DNA from: CAYRDC01 sp964422925 | GTDB lineage: Bacteria; Bacteroidota; Bacteroidia; Chitinophagales; S012-47 | Direction: 5' to 3' | DNA length: 64,000 nt | NCBI GenBank assembly: GCA_964422925.1 | Contig: CAYRDC010000011.1 | Location: 1-64,000, forward strand | In this document: piece by piece, positions 27,047-35,447 of the stretch | Position numbering within the stretch: the stretch's first letter is position 1 | How the letters are laid out: every line of letters starts with the position of its first letter | Program-made: the position numbers and the translations under genes | The notes under the pieces: generated by a model | What the model saw: only the letters and a program-made list of their open reading frames with translations | Database searches by the model: none | What the model was told of the DNA's origin: nothing

Positions 27047-28062
27047 TGGTCCCGGAACCAGGTCTCCAGTTCCTCCAACAATTTTTTCTTTCGCTCTGCA
27101 GGAGCCAGTGAACCGATCACGGCATTCCTTGACAGGGTAAGCAAATCATCCCGGTTTAATGCCAAAGCCTCGGTGACGGCCAGGAAATTATCCGTCAGGT
27201 ATCCGCCAAAATAAGCCGGGTCATCGGAATTCACGGTAGCTATTAAGCCTTTGTCCAGCATCTGTTTCAGGGGATGTTTTCTTAAATCGGGCACCACCTG
27301 CAGGGCTTTGTTGGAAAGCGGGCAAACCGTGAGTACCATTTGATCCCGTACCAACCGTTCTAGCAGGGCCGGATCGTCCAGGCAATGATTACCGTGATCA
27401 ATCCGGTCAACCTTCAGCAGGTCAAGCGCCTGCCGGACATATTCGGCCGGGCCTTCTTCCCCGGCATGGGCCGTCACGAAAAATCCGTCTTCCCGTGCCC
27501 GGGCAAAAACCCGCTGAAACTTTTCGGGTGGATTGCTCACTTCGGAACTGTCCAGCCCAAACCCGTCAATCCACTCCCGGTAGGGCATCGCTTCCTCATA
27601 GGTGGCCATGGCATCTTCTTCCGGCAAATGCCGGAGGAAACACAGGATCAGCCGACTGCTGATGTCATATTCCTCCCGGGCCAGGACCAGCGCCCGGTGA
27701 ATCCCCCGGATGACATAATCAAAAGGAACGCCCCGGTCGGTATGGGTCTGGGGATCGAAAAAGATTTCCGTATGCCGAATATTCTCTGCCCGGCAATGCT
27801 GCAGGTAATCCATGGTCAGGTCATAAAAATCGGCCTCACGCTGCAAAACCCCCGCTCCTTCATAATACAGGTCCAGGAACTCCTGCAGGTTGTTGAAGCG
27901 GTAAGCTTCTTTCAGTTCATCCACAGAGGCATAGCGCAGGGGCACATTGTTCCGGACAGCCAGGCGAAACATCAACTCCGGCTGCAAGGTACCCTCGATG
28001 TGAAGGTGCAATTCCACTTTGGGCATCCCCCCGATAACAGATTTCAGGTCGGTCATAATCAT
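27034..28062 (-). CDS. Adenosine deaminase family, adenine-deaminase type
   Basis: A metal-dependent deaminase of 342 residues. Metal and catalytic motifs are PKVELHLHIEGTLQPELMF, HAGEEGPAEYV with the catalytic His-Ala-Gly-Glu, DRIDHG, and TVNSDDPAYFGGYL. The segments FNNLQEFLDLYYEGAGVL, FFDPQTHTDRG and FLRHLPEEDA are those of adenine deaminases (fungal Aah1-like and Pseudomonas enzymes) rather than of classical adenosine deaminase, so adenine to hypoxanthine is the more likely reaction. It overlaps the end of convergent cdaA by 13 bases. An in-frame ATG two codons in is also possible. Confidence 0.92.
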   Translation of the reverse strand: MIMTDLKSVIGGMPKVELHLHIEGTLQPELMFRLAVRNNVPLRYASVDELKEAYRFNNLQEFLDLYYEGAGVLQREADFYDLTMDYLQHCRAENIRHTEIFFDPQTHTDRGVPFDYVIRGIHRALVLAREEYDISSRLILCFLRHLPEEDAMATYEEAMPYREWIDGFGLDSSEVSNPPEKFQRVFARAREDGFFVTAHAGEEGPAEYVRQALDLLKVDRIDHGNHCLDDPALLERLVRDQMVLTVCPLSNKALQVVPDLRKHPLKQMLDKGLIATVNSDDPAYFGGYLTDNFLAVTEALALNRDDLLTLSRNAVIGSLAPAERKKKLLEELETWFRDHQAI

Positions 28063-28149
28063 TATTTACAGGCTAAATTATAAATCCGGGGAAAGCCTGA
28101 AAAACATTGCTACCAAATTGCCGTATGAGCCCCAAAGAACCTTGTCAAT

Positions 28150-29658
28150 ATGAACCGTAAAATACCTCTGATCGGACTCGTCTTTCCTGTTGCCATTTTA
28201 CCGTTACTTTTACTAAACAGCCACTCAAACGGCCCGCTTCAAAACAGTAATTTACTGAGAGTTACCGGAGCGCCCGGGGAATATACCTGCAATTATTGCC
28301 ACACCCAGTACCCGGATAACTCCGGCCTGGGAACACTGACTCTGGATTTTGGAAATGATCCTTATTATCTGCCCGGGCAAACCTATACCATTACCCTTAC
28401 CCAGACCGGGTCAACTATCAATATGTACGGGTTCCAGCTTACAGCCCTGGATACGGTCAATCAAAGGGCCGGCACTTTTTTGCCGGTGGCGGGAACTGAC
28501 ACTTTCTTCATCAACCAGCGGCAATACATCGAGCATAACACTCCGGGTAGTACCGGATCCTGGACATTTCAATGGGTTGCACCACAAAACAATGCAGGAG
28601 ATATCACTTTCTACGCGGCCACCGTGGCGGCTCAATACCCAACCGGGACCTCGGGTGACCGGACGTATTCCGTTGCGAAAGTATTCCCGGCCTTGCAGCA
28701 GCCGGTGGCCGGTTTACAGGCATCCGATACAGTGGTGTGCCGGGGTAACCAGGTCCAGTTCACGAACCTGTCGCAAAATGACGACAGCCGCGCCTGGTAT
28801 TTCGAGGGAGGATCACCCGCCATGTCAACCCTAGATGATCCGGTGGTTACCTACACTAATCCCGGGCAATTCCAGGTGAAACTGGTGGTCAGCAATCCCT
28901 TGGGAAGTGATTCAGTAGTAATGGAAAAGTACATCCATGTAAATTCCGAACCGGATGGTGCGCTCGAAGCCCAGGATGTTTCCTGCTTTGGTTACCAGAA
29001 CGGTTCCCTGTCCTTTCAGCCGGCAGCGGGAGCAGGCCCGTTCAGCTACCAATGGTCCAACGGGCAAACGGCTTCAGCCGCCACCAACCTGCAGGCCGGC
29101 ATTAGCTATTGCGTTACCGTGACGGACAGCAAGGGATGCAGCGCCAGCTTTTGCGGGCAGGTAAGCCAGCCCCAGGAACTTACCGCCACGGCCAATGCCA
29201 CGCCTTCCCATGCCGTCAATCCGGATGGTTCCATTGACCTGACCGTATCGGGCGGTACACCTCCTTACGCCTTCCTATGGTCAACCAGCGACACGGCCGA
29301 GGACCTGCAAAACCTATACGCGGGAACCTATCATGTCACCATAACGGATCACAACCAATGCAGCAAAACCCTGAACATAGAAGTTCCCCTGGCTACAGGG
29401 GTGAGAACCCTTTCGGCCGCCTCTCTGAAAATATATCCTAACCCGGCCCGGGAATCTGTTACTGTCAGCGGCCTGCAGTCCGACCGTAATTACACCCTGA
29501 CTGTGTTCAACATTGCCGGCAACCGGGTCCGTACTGAAAAACTCAAGCCCGGACAGGATACGTTCATCCTGCACCTGAATTCCCTGCCTCCGGGATCCTA
29601 CTTCCTGGAAATACAATCCGCGGGTGACAGCCGTATCCTCCCTTTCCAGGTGCAATAA
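28150..29658 (+). CDS. T9SS protein with choice-of-anchor V domain, PKD and SprB-like repeats
   Basis: 502 residues with an N-terminal hydrophobic signal. The first domain (about residues 35-190) starts TGAPGEYTCNYCHTQYPD, the choice-of-anchor V pattern; CNYCH also has the CxxCH form of a c-type heme site. A PKD-like domain follows (about 195-275, NDDSRAWYFEGG...YTNPGQFQVKLVVSN), then two SprB-type repeats (about 275-415) with the FSYQWSNGQT and YAFLWSTSD patterns. The C-terminus (IYPNPARESVTV to the end) is a T9SS type A sorting domain. It is expected at the cell surface. Confidence 0.92.
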   Translation: MNRKIPLIGLVFPVAILPLLLLNSHSNGPLQNSNLLRVTGAPGEYTCNYCHTQYPDNSGLGTLTLDFGNDPYYLPGQTYTITLTQTGSTINMYGFQLTALDTVNQRAGTFLPVAGTDTFFINQRQYIEHNTPGSTGSWTFQWVAPQNNAGDITFYAATVAAQYPTGTSGDRTYSVAKVFPALQQPVAGLQASDTVVCRGNQVQFTNLSQNDDSRAWYFEGGSPAMSTLDDPVVTYTNPGQFQVKLVVSNPLGSDSVVMEKYIHVNSEPDGALEAQDVSCFGYQNGSLSFQPAAGAGPFSYQWSNGQTASAATNLQAGISYCVTVTDSKGCSASFCGQVSQPQELTATANATPSHAVNPDGSIDLTVSGGTPPYAFLWSTSDTAEDLQNLYAGTYHVTITDHNQCSKTLNIEVPLATGVRTLSAASLKIYPNPARESVTVSGLQSDRNYTLTVFNIAGNRVRTEKLKPGQDTFILHLNSLPPGSYFLEIQSAGDSRILPFQVQ

Positions 29659-29704
29659 ACCGACCGCTTGGTGAATTGGCGCCCGGGTACTATTTTTAGC
29701 TCCG

Positions 29705-30181
29705 GTGGATATCCTGTTGCTTGTCCTTGGCGCCATAGTGATGCTGGCCGGCATCATCGGGTGCGTTGTACCCGTTCTGCCGGGCCCGCCCCTGAGCTAC
29801 GCGGGCTTGCTTCTGCTTCATTTCACCCGTTTCGGGCATTTCAGCATAAGTTTTCTGCTCATTTTTGCCGGCATCGCTATTCTCGTAACGGTTCTCGATT
29901 ACATCGTTCCCATTTTGGGAACCAAAAAATATGGCGGCAGCAAAGCGGGGGTCTGGGGCTCCACCATCGGCCTGCTGGCAGGTATGTTTTTCTTTCCGCC
30001 ATTAGGAATTATTATCGGCCCTTTCACAGGCGCTTTTGTTTTTGAAATGTTGCGCGGAGCGGGCGCTTCAAAATCCTTCCGTTCCGCCTGGGGCTCCTTT
30101 GTAGGGTTCCTCTTCGCCACCGGCTTCAAGCTCATGGCCTCTTTGGCTATGGCTTTCTATTTTGTAAAGGCTGTTTTCTGA
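29705..30181 (+). CDS. DUF456 membrane protein
   Basis: A 158-residue integral membrane protein with four or five helices. The Gly-rich first half (LLVLGAIVMLAGIIGCVVPVLPGPPLSYAGLLLLH) and the duplicated GxxxGxxxGxxFFPP/GPFTGAFVFEMLRG region are typical of DUF456, whose function is unknown. I use GTG at 29705, directly before the first helix, since no ATG is available near it. A TATTTTTA promoter-like stretch lies a few bases upstream. Confidence 0.9.
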   Translation: MDILLLVLGAIVMLAGIIGCVVPVLPGPPLSYAGLLLLHFTRFGHFSISFLLIFAGIAILVTVLDYIVPILGTKKYGGSKAGVWGSTIGLLAGMFFFPPLGIIIGPFTGAFVFEMLRGAGASKSFRSAWGSFVGFLFATGFKLMASLAMAFYFVKAVF

Positions 30182-30226
30182 GTTCAAACCGGGGAAAACC
30201 AATGCCGTTCACCTGTTGTTAATCAT

Positions 30227-30234
30227 TATATTTG
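30227..30234 (+). promoter_or_regulatory. TAnnTTTG -7 box before the YCF48-like gene
   Basis: TATATTTG is an exact match to the Bacteroidota -7 box. It lies 112 bases before the start codon at 30346, giving an unusually long leader for this window. That leader contains two TGATATAT copies ten bases apart (30306-30313 and 30316-30323). Confidence 0.5.
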
Positions 30235-30345
30235 TACGGAAAAATATTTTTTGCTACATTGTATTCCGGTAAGCAGAGCATTTCACCCAAAAAGCCAATT
30301 ATTCCTGATATATCGTGATATATTTTACACCAAAATTCATATGCC

Positions 30346-31542
30346 ATGAAAAAATTGTACGCATGCCTTGGAGCTGTTTTGCTGATCACTGTTCAAGCGG
30401 CTTTCGCCCAGGGAAGCTGGAACACATTAACTTCACCAACGAACCATGATTTATGGGGCGTATTTTTCCTGGATGATTTAAACGGGTGGGTAGTCGGTGA
30501 CAGTGGCACTATATTAAAAACCACGAACGGGGGGCAGACCTGGGACACACCAGTCACACCAGCAGGAACCGAAAACATAAATTTGCGCGATGTGATCTTC
30601 ATTGACCAGAATGTGGGCTACATAGCCGGTGAATACAAATGCCTGAAATCCACTGATGGCGGAGGCCATTGGTTCTGGCTCACCGACCCGGCATCTGATG
30701 CAGTGGCAGCCAAAGGCAACCGCCTGGCTTATATCCAGACTTCCGAAGTTTACACCTCGACCGACCAGGGAGCCACCACCACGCAGCATATCAATGTGTC
30801 ATCGAACAATACCCTGCTGCGCGATATCGATATGCTCGACAGCATTACGTTAATTGTCAGCGGTGCGGTAGGAGGCATATTCCGGTCAACCGACTTCGGC
30901 AATACCTGGACTGATGTATCGCACGGAACCGAACAGGTATATGAAATGGATTTTCTGGACGCGACAACCGGTTGGTTTTGCGCCACGGGCGGAAAAATCG
31001 CCAAAACCACTGACGGAGGGCAGACCTGGACAGACCTGGCCACGCTGACCGGTTTCCAGTGGTTCTACGACATTGATTTTCCAGATGCCAGCACGGGATT
31101 CGTGGTTGGCGACTGGAAGGGCCTGCTCAAAAGCACGGATGGCGGGCAGACCTGGGCGCGTGAAACCATCAACGGGGCGGACACTTCGGTGGAAACCTGG
31201 CGCGGAGTGCATGCCCTGCGGGCCGATTATGCCTTTGCCGTAGGCGACAGCGGGGCCATCGTGCGGCTGGGTGTACCCGCGGGAATTCCGAAACCGCTGA
31301 TTGCGGAAAAACTTGTTGTTGCCCCCAACCCTTCAACTGGCGCATTTCAACTGGAACTTCCAGGAAGCAGTTCACGCTGGGATATCCGCGTCATGGACCT
31401 CAGCGGAAAAGTGTTGGCATCCTATACCGTGCAGCCTTCCGGTACCCTTACGGTAAATACGCACCTGTCCAACGGGCAATACCTGCTCGAGGCGGTGTCA
31501 GGCTCCACCCGGCTGATCACCAAATTCCTGATTGTACAATAG
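30346..31542 (+). CDS. T9SS-secreted YCF48/BNR-type beta-propeller protein
   Basis: 398 residues with a signal peptide (MKKLYACLGAVLLITVQAAFAQ). The mature part is a repeated propeller: units of the type GWVVGDSGTILKTTNGGQTW, GYIAGEYKCLKSTDGGGHW, GWFCATGGKIAKTTDGGQTW and GFVVGDWKGLLKSTDGGQTW, as in YCF48/photosystem II assembly-factor-like and sialidase BNR folds. The tail from VAPNPSTGAFQLELPG is a T9SS sorting domain. Ligand and role are unknown. A perfect hairpin terminator follows the gene. Confidence 0.93.
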   Translation: MKKLYACLGAVLLITVQAAFAQGSWNTLTSPTNHDLWGVFFLDDLNGWVVGDSGTILKTTNGGQTWDTPVTPAGTENINLRDVIFIDQNVGYIAGEYKCLKSTDGGGHWFWLTDPASDAVAAKGNRLAYIQTSEVYTSTDQGATTTQHINVSSNNTLLRDIDMLDSITLIVSGAVGGIFRSTDFGNTWTDVSHGTEQVYEMDFLDATTGWFCATGGKIAKTTDGGQTWTDLATLTGFQWFYDIDFPDASTGFVVGDWKGLLKSTDGGQTWARETINGADTSVETWRGVHALRADYAFAVGDSGAIVRLGVPAGIPKPLIAEKLVVAPNPSTGAFQLELPGSSSRWDIRVMDLSGKVLASYTVQPSGTLTVNTHLSNGQYLLEAVSGSTRLITKFLIVQ

Positions 31543-31560
31543 GAAAAAAGGTTATCTTTA

Positions 31561-31590
31561 AAAGGCGGGAGCAATCCCGCCTTTCTTTTT
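31561..31590 (+). terminator. Intrinsic terminator after the YCF48-like gene
   Basis: AAAGGCGGGA (31561-31570) and TCCCGCCTTT (31575-31584) form a perfect ten-base stem with a GCAA tetraloop, followed by a T-rich tail (TTTCTTTTT). It separates the T9SS gene from the glycerophosphodiesterase gene. Confidence 0.95.
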
Positions 31591-31609
31591 CATTGCAGGG
31601 ATTAAACCA

Positions 31610-32440
31610 GTGACATTGAATAAACTGTTGATAATTGTCTGCCTTTCGTTGCCGCTGGGCAGTTGCCAACCCATGTGGGATACCGTGCAGGTGGAGAACC
31701 TGAACGGCAATCAAATCAGCATTTTCGGGCACGGGGGCATGGGGATCCACAACAAATTACCGATCGATTCCAGGGCTTCCATCCTGGAATGCATTGAAAT
31801 GGGCAGCGATGGCACTGAGATGGATGTGCAACTGACGGCTGACGGGGAACTGGTGGCATTTCATGATGCGGATCTCAGCGGGATGACCCGGTGCTCCGGC
31901 ACTATCCATGAAAAAACCGTTGCGGAAGTGACGGCCTGTTCGTTCAATAACGGTTCCCCGCTGGCAACCGTCCGGGAAATCCTGCAAGCAATCCCTGACC
32001 TGTCAGAAATGATCATAACATTTGACTGTAAATTGTACGGAGGAACGGCCGGCAGCCCTTTCTATGAACAATACGCAATGGCCATTGACAACATAGCCCG
32101 CGATTTCTCCATGGGTAACCGGTTGTTCATCGAATCGCAGGACAGCAGTTTTTTGCGTGCCGTGCGGCAGGTAAACCCGGCCCTTCCCCTGTTTATTTAC
32201 CCACCTGATTTTGAAACCGGCATAAGCATTGCCCGAAAACTGGACCTCTACGGAATAACCATTTCAGTGAGGGATATCACGGCAAAACAAGTGCAGCAGG
32301 CCCACGCGGAAGGGTTCCGGGTCACCCTATGGAATACCAATACCCGCAAAACCAACCGGGAAGCCGTTTTGATGAGCCCGGATTATATCCAGACCGATAA
32401 CCTATCTTACCTGCTACGCCATGCCGGGAACTTACACTAA
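31610..32440 (+). CDS. Glycerophosphodiester phosphodiesterase lipoprotein
   Basis: 276 residues. A short signal ends at the lipobox PLGSC, so the protein is lipid-anchored. The GDPD catalytic elements are FGHGGMGI (first His), GTEMDVQLTADGELVAFHD (Glu-Asp metal ligands and second His) and the C-terminal GFRVTLWNTNTRKTN. It likely cleaves glycerophosphodiesters to glycerol-3-phosphate and alcohols in the periplasm. The start is GTG at 31610 or TTG at 31616; no ATG is suitably placed. Confidence 0.9.
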   Translation: MTLNKLLIIVCLSLPLGSCQPMWDTVQVENLNGNQISIFGHGGMGIHNKLPIDSRASILECIEMGSDGTEMDVQLTADGELVAFHDADLSGMTRCSGTIHEKTVAEVTACSFNNGSPLATVREILQAIPDLSEMIITFDCKLYGGTAGSPFYEQYAMAIDNIARDFSMGNRLFIESQDSSFLRAVRQVNPALPLFIYPPDFETGISIARKLDLYGITISVRDITAKQVQQAHAEGFRVTLWNTNTRKTNREAVLMSPDYIQTDNLSYLLRHAGNLH

Positions 32441-32508
32441 AACACTCATTCATCTGAAATTTTCAGTTTGTAAATTCGTTATGGTTGTGCAGAAAACAGG
32501 CAGCCATC

Positions 32509-33624
32509 ATGCGCATCACCCACTGGATCAGCACCCTTTCCGGCAGCACGTTTATCAATTATGTCAAAGCCCTGAAAGGGAACCGTCCGCCTTTCCGATT
32601 TTACCCGAAATTATCAGCCTCCGCGGCCATATCCATGATGGTAAGCCCCCTGGCATGGTTCGAGCAGATCAGTTTCGGGCCGCGCCTGGGGAAACTACAC
32701 TGTACGGAACCCCCGGTATTCATCATCGGCCACTGGCGTTCCGGCACCACTTACCTGCACAACCTGATGAGCCGGGACCCGCAATTCGGTTATTTCACGA
32801 CCTACCAGAGCCTGTTTCCGCATACGGCTCTGATCGGCCGGAAAATATTCAAACCCTTTGTGAAAGGAATGATCCCGGCCAAACGGCCGGCAGATAATGT
32901 ACCATTGGCTGCCGATTATCCGCAGGAAGAAGAGTTCGCCTTAGGCAATATGAACCCGTATTGCTTCTACTATTGGTGGTATTTCCCCTCCAGAACCGAG
33001 GAATTTTTTCAGAAGTATTTGTTGCTGGAAGGCCTGGGAGAGAAGGAAAAACTCCGCTGGCAAAAGGACTACAAACTGCTTTGCCGCAAAGCGCTGATCA
33101 ACACCAACGGGAAAATATTGCTTAGCAAGAACCCGCCCAATACCGGCCGCGTGCAAGTGCTAGCGAAAATGTTTCCCGGAGCCAGGTTTATCCATATCTA
33201 CCGGAACCCGGTTATGGTGTACTTGTCTACCAAACGCTTTTTCCTGGCCACACTGCCTGACCTGGCCCTCCAGGAATATTCTGAAGAGGAAGTAATTGAC
33301 AACATCTTTTTCGTATACCGGGAACTTATGAAACGATGGTTCCGGGACAGTTGGATATTACCGAAGCAATCCTACCTGGAAATCCGGTATGAAGACCTGC
33401 TGGAACGACCGCTGGAGGAACTGGAAAAAATATACCGGCACTTGGGGCTGAAAGGATTCGCAGAGGTAAAGCCAGGATTTGAAGATTATATTAACAGCCA
33501 GCAAAGCCATCGTCCGGCCTCTTACCAAATTACCCGCCAGGAACTCGACCGGATACTCGATCAATGGCAGTTTGCCATGGACCGCTGGGATTACAGCCTG
33601 CCCGCCAATCTTCGGATTATTTGA
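32509..33624 (+). CDS. Sulfotransferase
   Basis: 371 residues from ATG 32509 (MRITHWISTLSG). The PAPS 5-prime phosphosulfate loop is VFIIGHWRSGTTYLHNLM, and the 3-prime phosphate region is FIHIYRNPVMVYLSTKRFF. The C-terminal YLEIRYEDLLERPLEELEKI is typical of the Sulfotransfer_3 family. The acceptor (lipid, glycan or small molecule) is unknown. A GTG at 32485 would add eight residues. There is no signal peptide, so the enzyme is cytosolic. Confidence 0.93.
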   Translation: MRITHWISTLSGSTFINYVKALKGNRPPFRFYPKLSASAAISMMVSPLAWFEQISFGPRLGKLHCTEPPVFIIGHWRSGTTYLHNLMSRDPQFGYFTTYQSLFPHTALIGRKIFKPFVKGMIPAKRPADNVPLAADYPQEEEFALGNMNPYCFYYWWYFPSRTEEFFQKYLLLEGLGEKEKLRWQKDYKLLCRKALINTNGKILLSKNPPNTGRVQVLAKMFPGARFIHIYRNPVMVYLSTKRFFLATLPDLALQEYSEEEVIDNIFFVYRELMKRWFRDSWILPKQSYLEIRYEDLLERPLEELEKIYRHLGLKGFAEVKPGFEDYINSQQSHRPASYQITRQELDRILDQWQFAMDRWDYSLPANLRII

Positions 33625-33721
33625 CCTGAATATTTCATTATTACGCTGGTTTTGTATCTCCAAATTTTTTATTACCTTGTACAATTATTTTCAATACCTA
33701 ACCTGCCAAAATCAGAAAATC

Positions 33722-35347
33722 ATGAAACGTATCATTACCCTTTTAGCCTGCGGGGCAGTGCTTTTCATTGCCCCGGCAGAAGCCCAGCTTAATTTCCAAC
33801 GACTGCTCGGAGACAGCGATGACGAATTCTTTTACGATGTGAAAACCACTGCGGATGATGGTTATATTTTAACCGGATATACCACTTCCACACTGACCGG
33901 AGGCAAAGACCTGTACCTGGTCAAAACCGATGGGGATGGTGTTCTGCAATGGGGCCGGGCCTTTGGCGGAGCCGCTGATGATATTGGCTATGCGGTTATT
34001 GAAATTTCCGGCAACTCGGGTTACCTGGCGGTTGGCTCCACCAACAGTTTCAGCGCTACTGGCGACCGCGATATCCTTGTGGTGCGCGTTGATATGAACG
34101 GAAACCTGTTATGGGCAACCCAGTACGGAACCCCAAACTACCACGAAGAAGCAAGGGATGTAGTCAGAACCTCAGAACAGGGACAGGTGGCATTCGCGCT
34201 GACCGGTTTCCGTTCCGATTTGACGGGGCTGCAGGCCTCTGACCTCATTGTTCTGAAATTCAGCAACAGTGGAAATATCCTTTGGTCACGCGCTATGAAC
34301 TTTATGTTCAACGGGGTGGTGCTAAGCGACAAGGGATATGCCCTCATCGATAACGGAATGGGTGAATTGTATGCCACAGGCTCGGTAATCGACCCGAACG
34401 GAACCGCCTGGGATGTCGCTTTGGTGAAAGTGGATCCCAACGGGAATATTTTGTGGCATTATAAATACGGTGCCGGAAACCATGAGGAAGGATTCGCCAT
34501 TGACCGCAATGAAATGGGTGGCTATGTGATTACAGGCTATACTTCGAGTTTCGGTGCCGGAGGCGATGACGTGCTGCTGATGCGGGTGGACCCCAACGGC
34601 CAGATGGTTTGGAATATGGCGTACGGCACACCCGGAAATGAATATGGTGAAGATGTCATTATGACCCTTGACGGGAGCCATGCGATTACCGGTTACACGG
34701 ACAGCCGCACACCCGGCTCAAACGATGCGCTTTTGATTAAAACCGGTATAAACGGAACTTTCACCTGGGGCCATCTCTACGGAGGCATTGGCAGTGATGA
34801 AGGATATGGGTTGGTGCAACCGGACAACACCGGCTATCTGCTGGCAGGACTTTCGTGGGACAGCTTTGGCCCGATCGATATGGAAGGATATATGGTGCGT
34901 ACCGATGCCACCGGGGATGTTGTGTGTCATGATACCGCCTGGAATTTTTCTTCCATGTCGCCACAGTTTAAACGTGACAGCCTGGTTGCCATGGTGGATA
35001 CCAATATGACGCTCCGCCTGCCTCAATTGATTATCGATTCGGTGGATGAAGATTCCCTGCTATGCGGAATCCTGACCGGGATCAAACCGGTGGAAAGTAA
35101 CACCGGTTTCAGCATATTCCCGAACCCGGGCCCGGCACCGTACCAGCTTTCCCTGCCCGGAATTTCCGGAGAGATTACCGTTGAAGTCCATGATCTACAG
35201 GGCCGGTTGGTACACCGTCAAAAAGCTCAGATTGAGCCGGGTATGGAATCCGTATGGCTCGACTTTCGCAGTAGCAACGGGGTATACCTGGTTACGGTGA
35301 AACACCGCAAAGGCCTGATTACCAAAAAACTTGTAAAGAACCGGTAA
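33722..35347 (+). CDS. T9SS-secreted repeat (beta-propeller) protein
   Basis: 541 residues starting at 33722 with a signal peptide (MKRIITLLACGAVLFIAPAEAQ). The body has about eight repeats with the theme DDxGYxxxGYTxSxGxGxxDxxLxKxDxxGxxxWxxxYG, for example DDGYILTGYTTSTLTGGKDL and GGYVITGYTSSFGAGGDDVL, which fits a propeller. The tail from FSIFPNPGPAPYQLSLPG is a T9SS sorting domain. The open frame extends 81 codons upstream into the sulfotransferase gene but the signal peptide fixes the start. Confidence 0.93.
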   Translation: MKRIITLLACGAVLFIAPAEAQLNFQRLLGDSDDEFFYDVKTTADDGYILTGYTTSTLTGGKDLYLVKTDGDGVLQWGRAFGGAADDIGYAVIEISGNSGYLAVGSTNSFSATGDRDILVVRVDMNGNLLWATQYGTPNYHEEARDVVRTSEQGQVAFALTGFRSDLTGLQASDLIVLKFSNSGNILWSRAMNFMFNGVVLSDKGYALIDNGMGELYATGSVIDPNGTAWDVALVKVDPNGNILWHYKYGAGNHEEGFAIDRNEMGGYVITGYTSSFGAGGDDVLLMRVDPNGQMVWNMAYGTPGNEYGEDVIMTLDGSHAITGYTDSRTPGSNDALLIKTGINGTFTWGHLYGGIGSDEGYGLVQPDNTGYLLAGLSWDSFGPIDMEGYMVRTDATGDVVCHDTAWNFSSMSPQFKRDSLVAMVDTNMTLRLPQLIIDSVDEDSLLCGILTGIKPVESNTGFSIFPNPGPAPYQLSLPGISGEITVEVHDLQGRLVHRQKAQIEPGMESVWLDFRSSNGVYLVTVKHRKGLITKKLVKNR

Positions 35348-35403
35348 ACGCCTTACCATACCGGGCCGGATTTTTTGGACTTAGCAAAAAGCCGGGTGTT
35401 ACG

Positions 35404-35411
35404 TATCTTTG
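35404..35411 (+). promoter_or_regulatory. TAnnTTTG -7 box before the sulfur-transfer cluster
   Basis: TATCTTTG matches the -7 consensus exactly and lies 36 bases before the ATG at 35448. The nearest TTG (35375-35377) is 26 bases away, slightly too far for a good -33 element. Confidence 0.5.
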
Positions 35412-35447
35412 CCCTTCCTGCAAAGCCCAAACGGAAAACCTGTACCT

